NCBI RefSeq assembly: GCF_001403615.1
Contig: NZ_LN879457.1
Location: forward strand, 1,664,001 to 1,728,000
DNA length: 64,000 nt
Origin: Desnuesiella massiliensis
GTDB taxonomy: Bacteria; Bacillota; Clostridia; Clostridiales; Clostridiaceae
Direction: 5' to 3'
Both the position numbers and the translations under genes were made by a program. Below, in pieces: positions 51,920 through 60,772 of this stretch. Each line of letters starts with the position of its first letter. Position 1 is the stretch's first letter. The notes beneath the pieces are model-generated. The model was not told the origin of the DNA. It ran no database searches and was given only the letters and a program-made list of their open reading frames with translations.

Positions 51920-51943
51920 AAAAAAGTAGGCGCTACTTTTTTT
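51920..51943. terminator. Stem-loop between yidC and jag
   Basis: AAAAAAGTAG (51920-51929) and CTACTTTTTT (51933-51942) form a perfect stem with loop GCG and T-runs in both directions. It sits between two genes on the same strand, so it may attenuate expression of jag and the tRNA-modification genes relative to yidC. Confidence 0.7.
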
Positions 51944-51992
51944 GATTAATGGACCTTTTCAATATAAAATTTGTATAGTAAAAAAATAATCG

Positions 51993-52727
51993 TTACTTAT
52001 TATTTTTTCTATTCTTTTTTTCATCTACATCAGAGCTAACTTCCTTTGCAATAGCCCCATTTAACTCTGACTTTTTATTTTCTTCTAATCTTTTCATTAT
52101 ATATGTTTGAGCTATTTGAATTAAATTGTTAACTACCCAATATAATACTAAAGCTGACTTAAAGTTTATACTCATAAATCCCATCATTCCAGCCATCATT
52201 ATGTTCATACTAGACATACTCTTAGCTTGAGGATTATCCTTATTCTTTGCAGCCACCATACTAGATGAAATATAAGTAGTAGCAAAAGATAGTACTGGCA
52301 GTATAAAATAAGGATCTTTAGCCGCTAAATTTGGTAACCATAAAAACTTAACACCATCTATATTAGGTAAGTTATAGAATACATAATACAATGCAAATAA
52401 TATAGGCATTTGTATTAATAAAGGCAGACATCCACTTAGTGGACTTACCCCATTTTCTTTATAAATCTTACTCATCTCTTGCTGAGCTTTTTGAGGATCA
52501 TTTTTATACTTGGTCTGTAATTTTTGTATTTCTGGCTGAATTTCTTGCATCTTAACTTGAGATCTAGTTTGCTTTATATTTAAAGGTAACAAAATTACTC
52601 TAATTATAATTGTAAACAAGATAATAGCTAATCCATAAGATACATTAGGATTATCCGCTACTACAAATTTAATCAAGTTATGAACAAATTCGAAAAATTG
52701 GCTTAAGCCCTGTCTTAGTAGCTCCAA
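51993..52727 (-). CDS. yidC: Membrane protein insertase YidC
   Basis: A 244-residue YidC/Oxa1/SpoIIIJ insertase with five membrane segments. It has the conserved IIIRVILLPLNIKQ (with the hydrophilic-groove Arg), the coiled hairpin EIQPEIQKLQTKYKNDPQKAQQEM, GCLPLLIQMPILFALYYVF and MGFMSINFKSALVLYWVVNN. The C-terminal tail is Lys/Asn-rich. It starts with TTG at 52727, eight bases after GGGAGG. 21 bp after yidD. Confidence 0.96.
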   Translation of the reverse strand: MELLRQGLSQFFEFVHNLIKFVVADNPNVSYGLAIILFTIIIRVILLPLNIKQTRSQVKMQEIQPEIQKLQTKYKNDPQKAQQEMSKIYKENGVSPLSGCLPLLIQMPILFALYYVFYNLPNIDGVKFLWLPNLAAKDPYFILPVLSFATTYISSSMVAAKNKDNPQAKSMSSMNIMMAGMMGFMSINFKSALVLYWVVNNLIQIAQTYIMKRLEENKKSELNGAIAKEVSSDVDEKKNRKNNK

Positions 52728-52748
52728 ACTTCAAACCTCCCGACACTT

Positions 52749-52958
52749 TTATTTAAGTGGATCATATCCGCCTTCATGAAAAGGATGACATTTTAATATT
52801 CTCTTTATCGCTAATATGCTTCCCTTGAAAGCACCATATTTTTCTAAAGCTTCTAATGCATATTGTGAACATGTGGGATAGAATCTGCATGTTGGTGGTT
52901 TAAGAGGCGAAATGCATTTTCTATAAAATTTAACTAAGGTTATTAGGATTATTTTCAT
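52749..52958 (-). CDS. yidD: Membrane protein insertion efficiency factor YidD
   Basis: A 69-residue protein with the classical KFYRKCISPLKPPTCRFYPTC then SQYALEALEKYGAFKGSILAIKRILKCHPF. Three Cys are conserved. It helps YidC-dependent insertion. The gene overlaps the end of rnpA by 29 bp in another frame. Confidence 0.96.
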   Translation of the reverse strand: MKIILITLVKFYRKCISPLKPPTCRFYPTCSQYALEALEKYGAFKGSILAIKRILKCHPFHEGGYDPLK

Positions 52959-53310
52959 TATTATATAGACCTGCCTTTTTAAATATATTCATCATTGAGG
53001 TTTCTACCTCTCTATAACTCTTATCTTTTAAAGCAACTCTAGCAACAAAAACAAAATCATACCCTTTTTTTAAACCTTTACTGTTTAACCTATAGCTTTC
53101 ACTAATCAATCTTTTTACTTTACTTCTAATTACACTCTTACCGACTTTTTTGCTTACTGATATCCCTACTTTATTTATGTATTCCCCATCCGAATTAATA
53201 TTCCTATTGTTTCTATAAACATATAATACTAACAAGTCATTTGAAAAAGATCTGCCTCTCCTATAAACGGTTCTAAATTCAATATTTTTTCTTAATCTAT
53301 CGCCTTTCAT
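52930..53310 (-). CDS. rnpA: Ribonuclease P protein component
   Basis: A 126-residue basic protein that assists the RNase P RNA in removing tRNA 5' leaders. The signature is KVGISVSKKVGKSVIRSKVKRLISESYR, with the N-terminal LRKNIEFRTVYRRGRSF. The ATG is preceded by AAGGAG. It follows rpmH as in most bacteria. Confidence 0.96.
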   Translation of the reverse strand: MKGDRLRKNIEFRTVYRRGRSFSNDLLVLYVYRNNRNINSDGEYINKVGISVSKKVGKSVIRSKVKRLISESYRLNSKGLKKGYDFVFVARVALKDKSYREVETSMMNIFKKAGLYNNENNPNNLS

Positions 53311-53349
53311 GCAAAACTAAGCTCCTTTTTTCCTGCAATTGCAGAAAAA

Positions 53350-53366
53350 GGCCACTAAAGCGGCCC
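53350..53366 (-). terminator. Attenuator-type hairpin between rpmH and rnpA
   Basis: On the minus strand GGCCGC pairs with GTGGCC (53365-53350) and is followed by TTTTT, directly after the rpmH stop codon. A perfect 12-bp palindrome CTGCAATTGCAG (53333-53344) follows. Partial termination would explain higher rpmH than rnpA expression. Confidence 0.7.
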
Positions 53367-53501
53367 TTATGCTGTCAATCTTTTTCTACCTTTTTGTCTT
53401 CTTCTCTTGAGAACATTTCTTCCAGATAGAGTGCTCATTCTTTTTCTGAATCCATGCTCTTTTTTTCTTTGTCTTTTTTTAGGTTGGTATGTCATAAACA
53501 T
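53367..53501 (-). CDS. rpmH: Ribosomal protein bL34
   Basis: A 44-residue, extremely basic large-subunit protein containing TYQPKKRQRKKEHGFRKRM, STLSGRNVLKRRRQKGRKRL. The start is the ATG at 53501 behind AAGGGGGTG; the second in-frame ATG two codons later would give a 42-residue form, but 44 is the normal length (with Phe-Met in place of the usual Lys-Arg after Met1). It marks the left edge of oriC. Confidence 0.96.
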   Translation of the reverse strand: MFMTYQPKKRQRKKEHGFRKRMSTLSGRNVLKRRRQKGRKRLTA

Positions 53502-54115
53502 GTGCAATACACCCCCTTTAGCGTGCTTATTATGTATAGCAATTTTCTTACTATCTTATTATACCTTGTAATTAAGGTTTTACTTTATAATTATATATGT
53601 ACCTAATATTAATGTCAAGAACATATAATTGATGAACTTGTTGATAATTTTTTTATTTATTAAACTTTTTGTGGATAAGTTATTGAATAGCTGTATTTCT
53701 TTATGATATTATAAAAAAGAATTGTGAATAATTTTTTCAACACTTAAAGTTATCCACAGCTGTGGATTATTTTGTGTATAACTTGTTTAATTCTATATTA
53801 ATTTTATTCACTCTTTTTATTTTTATCCTTTTTCAGGCTTTTATACAACTACTAATTATGTTTATAATTAGTTTTCCACAATGTTAGTAAAATTTATTTA
53901 ACTATAGTTATAAACAAAGTTATAAACATGTGAATAATTTTACTTACATATGTCAATACAATTTAATGATGTTTATAAATCTGTTAAAATGATGTTAATA
54001 AAAATTTTTTTATACATATTTACCTAAGTTTAATAATGCTTAAACTCTTCTTTATTATACCTAGTATTAAAAATAAGAAGATGTTTATCAATATATATTG
54101 ACTGGAGGATAAAAA
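53502..54115. other. oriC, upstream part (rpmH-dnaA intergenic region)
   Basis: A 614-bp AT-rich region with clustered DnaA boxes (TTATNCACA). Exact or N-variant boxes lie at 53670-53678(-), 53723-53731(-), 53750-53758(+), 53773-53781(-) and 53929-53937(-). One-mismatch boxes lie at 53639-53647(-), 53761-53769(-) and 53872-53880(+). 53750-53769 is a back-to-back pair around CAGCTG. This corresponds to the upstream box cluster of Bacillus oriC. The dnaA promoter must also lie here. Confidence 0.9.
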
Positions 54116-55471
54116 ATGAATGCCCAACTTAAAGAAATATGGGAAAAAACCTTAAACATACTAAAAGGTGAACTTACAGAAGTGAGTTTTAATACTTGGA
54201 TAAAAAGTGCAGAGCCAATATCCATTAGTGAAGATACCATAAAATTAGGTGTTCCTAATATTTTCACTAAAGAAATCCTTGAAACCAAGTATAAAGATCT
54301 ATTAATAAACGCAATAAAATTAATATGTTCAAAAAAGTATAATATTGAATTCTTAATTTTATCTGAGGATCAAATAGAGGAAGAAATAAAAAAAGATACC
54401 GTAAAACAAATTCAAAAAAATAACTTATCTGTAAGTGATGAAATGTCTGCCACTCTTAATCCTAAATATACTTTTAACTCTTTTGTTATAGGTAATAGTA
54501 ATAGGTTTGCCCATGCTGCTTCATTAGCTGTAGCTGAATCTCCAGCTAGGGCGTACAATCCTTTATTTATATATGGTGGTGTTGGACTTGGTAAAACTCA
54601 CTTAATGCATGCAATAGGTCATTACATATTACAAAATAATCCAAAGGCCAAAGTAGTGTATGTTTCATCGGAAAAATTTACTAACGAACTAATAAACTCT
54701 ATAAAAGATGATAAAAATGTAGAATTTAGAAACAAATATAGAAATGTAGATGTGCTATTAATAGATGACATACAATTTATTGCTGGCAAGGAAAGAACTC
54801 AAGAAGAATTTTTCCATACATTTAATGCATTGCATGAGGCAAATAAGCAAATAATCCTTTCTAGTGATAGACCACCTAAAGAAATACCTACTTTAGAGGA
54901 TAGGCTTAGATCTAGATTTGAATGGGGTTTAATAGCAGACATTCAGCCTCCTGATTTTGAAACAAGAATAGCTATATTAAAGAAAAAGGCAGATGTTGAA
55001 AAATTAAATATAGCTAATGATGTTATGGTTTATATAGCCACAAAAATTAAATCTAATATTAGAGAGCTTGAAGGAGCATTAATTAGAATTGTAGCTTATT
55101 CTTCACTAACCAATAGTGAAATAACAGTGGATCTTGCCTCTGAAGCACTAAAGGATATCATTTCTAACAAGCAGGCGAAACATGTAACCATAGAAACAAT
55201 TCAAGATGTAGTAGGAAGTTACTATAACTTAAGAATTGAAGACTTTAAGTCTCAAAGGAGAACTAGAAACGTTGCATATCCAAGGCAAATAGCTATGTAT
55301 CTATGCAGAAAATTAACTGATATGTCTTTACCGAAAATAGGTGAAGAATTTGGGGGAAGGGATCACACCACAGTAATACACGCATATGAAAAAATTTCAC
55401 AAAGCTTAAAGTCTGATGAGGCTTTACAGAATGCCATTAATGATATAACAAAGAAATTGACTCAAAAATAA
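54116..55471 (+). CDS. dnaA: Chromosomal replication initiator DnaA
   Basis: A 451-residue AAA+ protein that binds DnaA boxes and opens oriC. Domain I is at the N-terminus (LKEIWEKTLNILKGELTEVSFNTW). The AAA+ core has Walker A GGVGLGKTHLMHAIG, Walker B VLLIDDIQFIAGKE and RLRSRFEWGL. Domain IV has SQRRTRNVAYPRQIAMYLCR and GGRDHTTVIHAYEKI for box recognition. The ATG follows CTGGAGG. Flanked by DnaA boxes on both sides, so probably autoregulated. Confidence 0.98.
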   Translation: MNAQLKEIWEKTLNILKGELTEVSFNTWIKSAEPISISEDTIKLGVPNIFTKEILETKYKDLLINAIKLICSKKYNIEFLILSEDQIEEEIKKDTVKQIQKNNLSVSDEMSATLNPKYTFNSFVIGNSNRFAHAASLAVAESPARAYNPLFIYGGVGLGKTHLMHAIGHYILQNNPKAKVVYVSSEKFTNELINSIKDDKNVEFRNKYRNVDVLLIDDIQFIAGKERTQEEFFHTFNALHEANKQIILSSDRPPKEIPTLEDRLRSRFEWGLIADIQPPDFETRIAILKKKADVEKLNIANDVMVYIATKIKSNIRELEGALIRIVAYSSLTNSEITVDLASEALKDIISNKQAKHVTIETIQDVVGSYYNLRIEDFKSQRRTRNVAYPRQIAMYLCRKLTDMSLPKIGEEFGGRDHTTVIHAYEKISQSLKSDEALQNAINDITKKLTQK

Positions 55472-55740
55472 TAACACCTGTACATAATTATATAAGGATT
55501 AACTGTGGATAAAATATAAGAAAGCTAATTTATTTAATAATGTGGATAAGCTAATTTAAAAATTACATACTTATCCACAATTATTTTTGTTCAAATATTG
55601 GCTTTTAATCAGGGGTTAAGTCACTTATCAACAAATTAACAGCCCCTATTACTACTATTACTAAATTTTTTAATTATATTATCTATATATACCACAAAAA
55701 AACTAGCCCAATCTGTTAATAACTAAAGGAGGTCTTAATC
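55472..55740. other. oriC, downstream part with basal unwinding system
   Basis: DnaA boxes at 55504-55512(-), 55541-55549(-), 55571-55579(+) and a one-mismatch TTATCAACA at 55625-55633(+) lead into a GC-rich CAGCCC. Six uninterrupted DnaA-trios, each (C/T)TA, follow at 55646-55663, then a T/A-rich tract. This matches the box / GC cluster / trio order where DnaA melts DNA in Bacillus. Replication probably opens here. Confidence 0.9.
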
Positions 55741-56841
55741 TTGAAATTCCTATGTGAAAAAAATAAAATACAAGAAGCTATATCAATAGTTCAAAAGGCT
55801 GTAACAGGTAAATCACCTATGCAAATTTTAGAAGGGATATACATAGAAGCATCTAATGGAATAGTAACCTTTATTGGATCAGATATTGACTTAAGCATAG
55901 AAACAAAAGTTGAAGCAGATATATTAGAATCAGGAAAGATAGTTGTAGATTCTAAAATTTTTGGAGAAATAATTAGAAAATTGCCTAATGCAGAGGTTCA
56001 AATAGAAACTATAGAAAATAATTCAATTAAAATTACTTGTCAAAAATCTATTTTTAACTTAATCCATATGAATGCTGATGACTTTCCAAGTTTACCTAGT
56101 ATAAACGAAAATATGATTTTCTCTGTACCTCAAGGAATATTAAAAAATATGATAAAAGGAACTAGTTTTGCTATAGCTCAAGATGAAACTAGACCAATAC
56201 TTACTGGAATATTATTTGAAGTTAAGGATAAAATGTTAAATTTAGTGGCTTTAGATGGATATAGGCTTGCTTTAAGAAGTGAGTTTTTAGATACAGATAA
56301 TACTATAAACGCTGTAATACCCGGTAAAACCTTAAATGAAGTAGCAAAAATTTTAGAAGAAACTGAAGAAATAGTAAACATTACTTTTACGACAAATCAT
56401 ATTTTATTCAATCTTGGAAATACAAAAATAATATCTAGATTATTAGAGGGGGAATTTATAAAATACAACTCTATAATTCCTCAAGAGTATAGCCTTAAGG
56501 TTAAGGTTAAGAAGCAAGAACTGCAAAACTGTATAGAAAGAGCATCCCTAATGGCTAAAGAAGGAAACAGTAACTTAATAAAACTAGATATTCAAGAAGA
56601 AATTATGGTGATAACTTCAAATTCTCAATTGGGAAAGGTTAGAGAAGAAATTTCAATTGAATTGCAAGGAGAGGTTTTGCAGATTGCATTTAATTCTAAG
56701 TATTTATTAGATGTATTAAAAATCATGGAAAATGAAGAAATTGTTATGGAATTAACAAGTGGTGTAAGTCCTTGTATTATAAAGAATGTAGAGGAGTTAG
56801 GAGGTAAATATCTTGTGCTTCCTGTACGATTAATAAAGTAA
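55741..56841 (+). CDS. dnaN: DNA polymerase III beta sliding clamp
   Basis: A 366-residue ring-forming processivity clamp with three similar domains; typical segments are PMQILEGIYIEAS, IDLSIETKVEADI, LVALDGYRLALR and the C-terminal GKYLVLPVRLIK. It starts with TTG at 55741, immediately behind AAAGGAGG. Second gene of the dnaA-dnaN pair. Confidence 0.97.
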   Translation: MKFLCEKNKIQEAISIVQKAVTGKSPMQILEGIYIEASNGIVTFIGSDIDLSIETKVEADILESGKIVVDSKIFGEIIRKLPNAEVQIETIENNSIKITCQKSIFNLIHMNADDFPSLPSINENMIFSVPQGILKNMIKGTSFAIAQDETRPILTGILFEVKDKMLNLVALDGYRLALRSEFLDTDNTINAVIPGKTLNEVAKILEETEEIVNITFTTNHILFNLGNTKIISRLLEGEFIKYNSIIPQEYSLKVKVKKQELQNCIERASLMAKEGNSNLIKLDIQEEIMVITSNSQLGKVREEISIELQGEVLQIAFNSKYLLDVLKIMENEEIVMELTSGVSPCIIKNVEELGGKYLVLPVRLIK

Positions 56842-56894
56842 TTTAAATTCTATATTAAGCAATAAATAATATTGCAGCAGATCATGCAAATATG

Positions 56895-57001
56895 AAAATA
56901 ACTAGTCGAACTATTGATATATTTTGTGTAAATGTTCCTATATAGAATTTATGCTTTTTTCTCACGCAAAATATACATCTCATTTTGACTAGTTATTTTT
57001 C
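56895..57001 (+). terminator. Long nested hairpin after dnaN
   Basis: AAAATAACTAGTC (56895-56907) pairs with GACTAGTTATTTT (56987-56999). Inside, TATATTTTGTG (56918-56928) pairs with CGCAAAATATA (56965-56975). A short T-run follows. It ends the dnaN transcript; the 105-nt span is longer than an ordinary terminator. Confidence 0.65.
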
Positions 57002-57096
57002 TAAGGTGCCTAAATTTTAAACTAGCAATTATTTACGGATAGTTTAATATGGCATTTAAATGGGAAGAATTATTACTAGGTAAGGAAGTGAATAAT

Positions 57097-57303
57097 ATGA
57101 TAGAAGTTAAAATAGAAACTGATATTATAAAACTAGATTCTTTTTTAAAATGGAGTGGCGCAGCATCCTTAGGATCAGAAGCTAAATTTTTAATAAAAGA
57201 GGGCTTAGTGAAGGTAAATGGAAACATAGAATATCAAAGAGGAAAAAAATTAAAAAAAGGCGATATCGTAGAATTTGAAGATAATAAATATAAAATAGTT
57301 TAA
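57097..57303 (+). CDS. yaaA: S4-domain RNA-binding protein YaaA
   Basis: A 68-residue S4-like domain: IKLDSFLKWSGAASLGSEAKFLIKEGLVKVNG then RGKKLKKGDIVEF. It resembles the small protein encoded between dnaN and recF in Firmicutes, thought to act in ribosome maturation. The ATG at 57097 follows AGGAAGTG; an in-frame ATG 16 codons upstream has no ribosome-binding site. Confidence 0.92.
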   Translation: MIEVKIETDIIKLDSFLKWSGAASLGSEAKFLIKEGLVKVNGNIEYQRGKKLKKGDIVEFEDNKYKIV

Positions 57304-57361
57304 ATTTACTCTATTGTTCATTATTATTTAACAATATTATGATATAATAATAGGTGTTTTT

Positions 57362-58450
57362 ATGTATATAAAACATTTGCAACTTATGAATTATAGAAAT
57401 TATGATGAGCTTAGCCTTGAATTAGGAAGTAGTGTCAATGTTTTTATAGGTGATAATGCTCAAGGTAAAACTAATATTCTTGAATCTATATATTATTGCG
57501 GTTTTGGAAAGTCCCATAGAACTAGTAAGGATAGAGAGTTAATTAAATGGGGTGCTGAAAAAACATTTATTAAAAGTTATATTAGCAAAGAAAGATTAGA
57601 TAAAAGGATAGAAATAAATATACTTAAAGATGGTAAAAAATTAATAAATATTAATTCTATTAAAATTACTAAAATTGCTGAGCTAATAGGAACTTTTAAT
57701 GTAGTAATGTTTTCCCCAGAAGATTTAAGAATCGTTAAAGAGTCTCCAGCCATCAGAAGAAAATTTATCGATATGGAGTTATGTCAATTAGATTCAAAGT
57801 ATTATTATTCTTTAGTTCAATATAATAAGGTTTTAAACGAAAGAAATATAATGCTTAAAACTAATAATAAGCCAGAAGAATTTATGTTAGATATATATGA
57901 CGAACAATTAAGTGCTTTTGCGCAATATATAATTAATAAAAGATTAGAATATATAAAAAAGCTAAATCTTTACGGAAAAGAGATACATAAAGACATAACT
58001 CTAAATAAAGAGGATATCAATTTTAAGTACTTTTCCCAAATAAAAGATTTTAAAAATACAAAAAGCCAAATTAATGATCTTTTAAAGGAAAATAGAAAAA
58101 GAGATATAGAAAAAAGAAATACTAGTATAGGACCTCATAGGGATGACTTATATATCTATATTAATGGAGTTGAAGTTAAAAATTATGGTTCGCAAGGACA
58201 ACAAAGAACTACAGTGTTAACTATGAAATTCTCATCTTTAAGAATTATAAAAGAACAGACTGGAGAGTATCCTGTATTACTTCTTGATGATGTATTGTCA
58301 GAACTAGATTTTAATAGAAAAAAATATATATTAAATTCAATAAAGGATATTCAAACTATAATAACTTGTACAGGTATAGATGATGTAAATCAATACCTTG
58401 ATAGCAACTCAAAAATATTTAATGTAAAAGAAGGCTCTATACAAATATAA
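57362..58450 (+). CDS. recF: DNA repair/recombination protein RecF
   Basis: A 362-residue SMC-like ATPase that loads RecA at gaps. Walker A is GDNAQGKTNILESI, the ABC-type signature GSQGQQRTTVL, Walker B VLLLDDVLSELD, and the N-terminal start MYIKHLQLMNYRNYDELSLEL is classic. The ribosome-binding site is TAGGTG. 58 bp after yaaA. Confidence 0.96.
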   Translation: MYIKHLQLMNYRNYDELSLELGSSVNVFIGDNAQGKTNILESIYYCGFGKSHRTSKDRELIKWGAEKTFIKSYISKERLDKRIEINILKDGKKLININSIKITKIAELIGTFNVVMFSPEDLRIVKESPAIRRKFIDMELCQLDSKYYYSLVQYNKVLNERNIMLKTNNKPEEFMLDIYDEQLSAFAQYIINKRLEYIKKLNLYGKEIHKDITLNKEDINFKYFSQIKDFKNTKSQINDLLKENRKRDIEKRNTSIGPHRDDLYIYINGVEVKNYGSQGQQRTTVLTMKFSSLRIIKEQTGEYPVLLLDDVLSELDFNRKKYILNSIKDIQTIITCTGIDDVNQYLDSNSKIFNVKEGSIQI

Positions 58451-58463
58451 AGGAGGAATAATT

Positions 58464-58730
58464 GTGTTTCTTCATTTGGGAGAAAATGTCGTAGTTCCTA
58501 TAAAAGATGTAATAGGAATTTTTGACATAGAAACAAGTATGTATAGCACTGATACTATACAATTTTTAAGAATGGCTGAAGAGGATGGCTTTGTGGAGAG
58601 AATAACTAAGGATAAACCTAAATCATTTGTTATAGCGGAAGTAGATAAAAAAAGTAAGATATATTTATCCCCTATATCATCATCGACTTTAACAAAAAGG
58701 ACCGACATTGAATACGAAGGTAATTTTTAA
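58464..58730 (+). CDS. remB: Extracellular-matrix regulator RemB (DUF370)
   Basis: An 88-residue DUF370 protein: MFLHLGENVVVPIKDVIGIFD then DKPKSFVIAE and IYLSPISSSTLTKR. It corresponds to RemB/YaaB between recF and gyrB in Bacillus. The paralogue RemA is a DNA-binding regulator of matrix genes; the role of RemB is less clear. It starts with GTG behind AAAGGAGG, 13 bp after recF. Confidence 0.92.
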   Translation: MFLHLGENVVVPIKDVIGIFDIETSMYSTDTIQFLRMAEEDGFVERITKDKPKSFVIAEVDKKSKIYLSPISSSTLTKRTDIEYEGNF

Positions 58731-58738
58731 TTTAGAAC

Positions 58739-58772
58739 AATCTTCCAATTTAATAATTGGGAGATTTTGATT
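58739..58772 (+). terminator. Terminator after remB
   Basis: AATCTTCCAATT (58739-58750) pairs with AATTGGGAGATT (58755-58766), 12 bp with one wobble, followed by TTGATTGTTT. It separates yaaA-recF-remB from gyrBA. Confidence 0.75.
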
Positions 58773-58839
58773 GTTTATATTAACTTTTTGTAAGTAAGAT
58801 GGATTTATATATAAATTCTTAGAAAGTAGGAGGATTTAA

Positions 58840-60750
58840 ATGGTAGAACAAAACAAGCAAACTTATGATGAGAATCAAATTCAGGTTTTGGAAGGTTTAG
58901 AGGCTGTTAGAAAAAGACCTGGCATGTATATAGGAAGTACCAGCGCAAGAGGTCTTCATCATTTAGTTTATGAAATTGTTGATAATAGCATAGATGAAGC
59001 TTTAGCAGGTTTTTGTAAAAATATCAATATAATTATACATAATGATAATTCTATTACCGTAACTGATGACGGTAGAGGTATGCCAGTAGGTATCCATCCC
59101 AAAATGGGTATACCTACAGTAGAAGTTATAATGACTGTGCTTCATGCAGGAGGTAAATTTGGAGGTGGAGGATATAAGGTATCCGGAGGGCTCCATGGTG
59201 TTGGCGCTTCTGTAGTAAATGCACTTTCAGAGATTTGTGAGGTAACAGTAAAAAGAGATGGTGCTGTGTGGAAACAGATATATGAAAGAGGGGCAGTTAA
59301 GACACCTTTTGAAAAGATAGGTGACAGTGATGAACATGGAACTATTACACACTTTAAACCAGATGCTGAGATATTTGAAGAACTAGAATATGATTATGAC
59401 ACCTTAGCTCATAGATTAAGAGAATTAGCTTTTTTAAATAAGGGTATAAATATAATCTTAGAAGATCAAAGAAATGATAAGAAAGAAGAGTTCTGCTATG
59501 AAGGTGGTATAAAATCCTTCGTAAGCTATTTAAATAGAAACAAGGAGATATTACATCCAGAGCCTATTTATGTAGAAGGTATTAAAGATGACTACATGGT
59601 AGAAATAGCACTTCAGTATAACGATAGCTATGTTGAAAATATTTTTTCCTTTGCAAATAATATAGACACCATAGAAGGTGGAACTCATTTGGTGGGTTTT
59701 AAAACTGCATTAACCAGAGTCTTTAATGATTATGCAAAGAAATTTGGTCATTTAAAGGAATCAGATAAAAATCTTTCAGGCGAAGATATAAGAGAAGGAT
59801 TAACTGCTGTAGTATCTATTAAATTAACAGACCCACAATTTGAAGGGCAAACTAAAACAAAGTTAGGAAACAGCGAAGCTAGAAGCATTGTGGATAATAT
59901 AGTGGGAGAAGGGGTAAGCACTTTCCTAGAAGAGAATCCTGCTGTAGGTAAAATTGTTATAGATAAAGCTTTATTAGCAGCAAGGGCAAGAGAAGCTGCT
60001 AGAAAGGCTAGGGAGCTTACAAGAAAATCCGTATTAGAAAGAACCTCATTACCAGGTAAGCTTGCAGATTGCTCATCTAAGGATCCTTTAGAATGTGAAA
60101 TATACATAGTTGAGGGAGAGTCCGCGGGTGGATCAGCAAAGCAAGGAAGAAATAGAAGATTTCAAGCCATACTGCCATTAAGAGGTAAGATAATAAATGT
60201 TGAAAAACAAAGATTAGATAAGATATTAAATTCAGATAGTATACGTTCCATGGTTACAGCCTTTGGAGCAGGTATAGGAAATGAATTTGATTTAGAGAAG
60301 ATAAGGTATAATAGAATCATAATAATGACAGATGCTGACGTGGATGGTGCTCATATAAGAACCCTTCTTTTAACTTTCTTCTACAGATACATGAAGGAAT
60401 TAATAGAAAAAGGCCATGTTTATATAGCTCAACCACCACTTTATAAGATAACTAAAGGCAAGAAAGATTATTATGCTTACTCAGATCAGGAACAGGATAG
60501 AATTCTTGCTGAAATCGGAGGAAAAGATAATAGCGTAGCAATCCAAAGATACAAAGGATTAGGTGAAATGAATGCTGAACAACTATGGGAAACGACTATG
60601 GACCCTGAAAGTAGAACTCTTCTTCGAGCTACTATAGAAGATGCTATGGCTGCTGATGAGATATTTACCATATTGATGGGAGATAAAGTAGAACCACGTA
60701 GAGATTTTATACAAACAAACGCTAAGAAAGTTAGCAACTTAGATATATAG
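58840..60750 (+). CDS. gyrB: DNA gyrase subunit B
   Basis: A 636-residue ATPase subunit of gyrase. The GHKL domain has DNSIDEALAGF, DDGRGMPVGIHPK and GLHGVGASVVNALS. The TOPRIM domain has EIYIVEGESAGGSAKQGRNR, IIMTDADVDGAHIRTLLLTFFYR and QRYKGLGEMNAEQLWETTMDP. It introduces negative supercoils together with GyrA. The ATG follows TAGGAGG. Confidence 0.98.
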   Translation: MVEQNKQTYDENQIQVLEGLEAVRKRPGMYIGSTSARGLHHLVYEIVDNSIDEALAGFCKNINIIIHNDNSITVTDDGRGMPVGIHPKMGIPTVEVIMTVLHAGGKFGGGGYKVSGGLHGVGASVVNALSEICEVTVKRDGAVWKQIYERGAVKTPFEKIGDSDEHGTITHFKPDAEIFEELEYDYDTLAHRLRELAFLNKGINIILEDQRNDKKEEFCYEGGIKSFVSYLNRNKEILHPEPIYVEGIKDDYMVEIALQYNDSYVENIFSFANNIDTIEGGTHLVGFKTALTRVFNDYAKKFGHLKESDKNLSGEDIREGLTAVVSIKLTDPQFEGQTKTKLGNSEARSIVDNIVGEGVSTFLEENPAVGKIVIDKALLAARAREAARKARELTRKSVLERTSLPGKLADCSSKDPLECEIYIVEGESAGGSAKQGRNRRFQAILPLRGKIINVEKQRLDKILNSDSIRSMVTAFGAGIGNEFDLEKIRYNRIIIMTDADVDGAHIRTLLLTFFYRYMKELIEKGHVYIAQPPLYKITKGKKDYYAYSDQEQDRILAEIGGKDNSVAIQRYKGLGEMNAEQLWETTMDPESRTLLRATIEDAMAADEIFTILMGDKVEPRRDFIQTNAKKVSNLDI

Positions 60751-60772
60751 TGCAGGAATGAGGTGAATTTGC

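Noticed and set aside
43709..53501. Noc-binding palindromes (ATTTCCCGGGAAAT type)
   Set aside because: None seen by eye in the origin-left block or elsewhere in the window.
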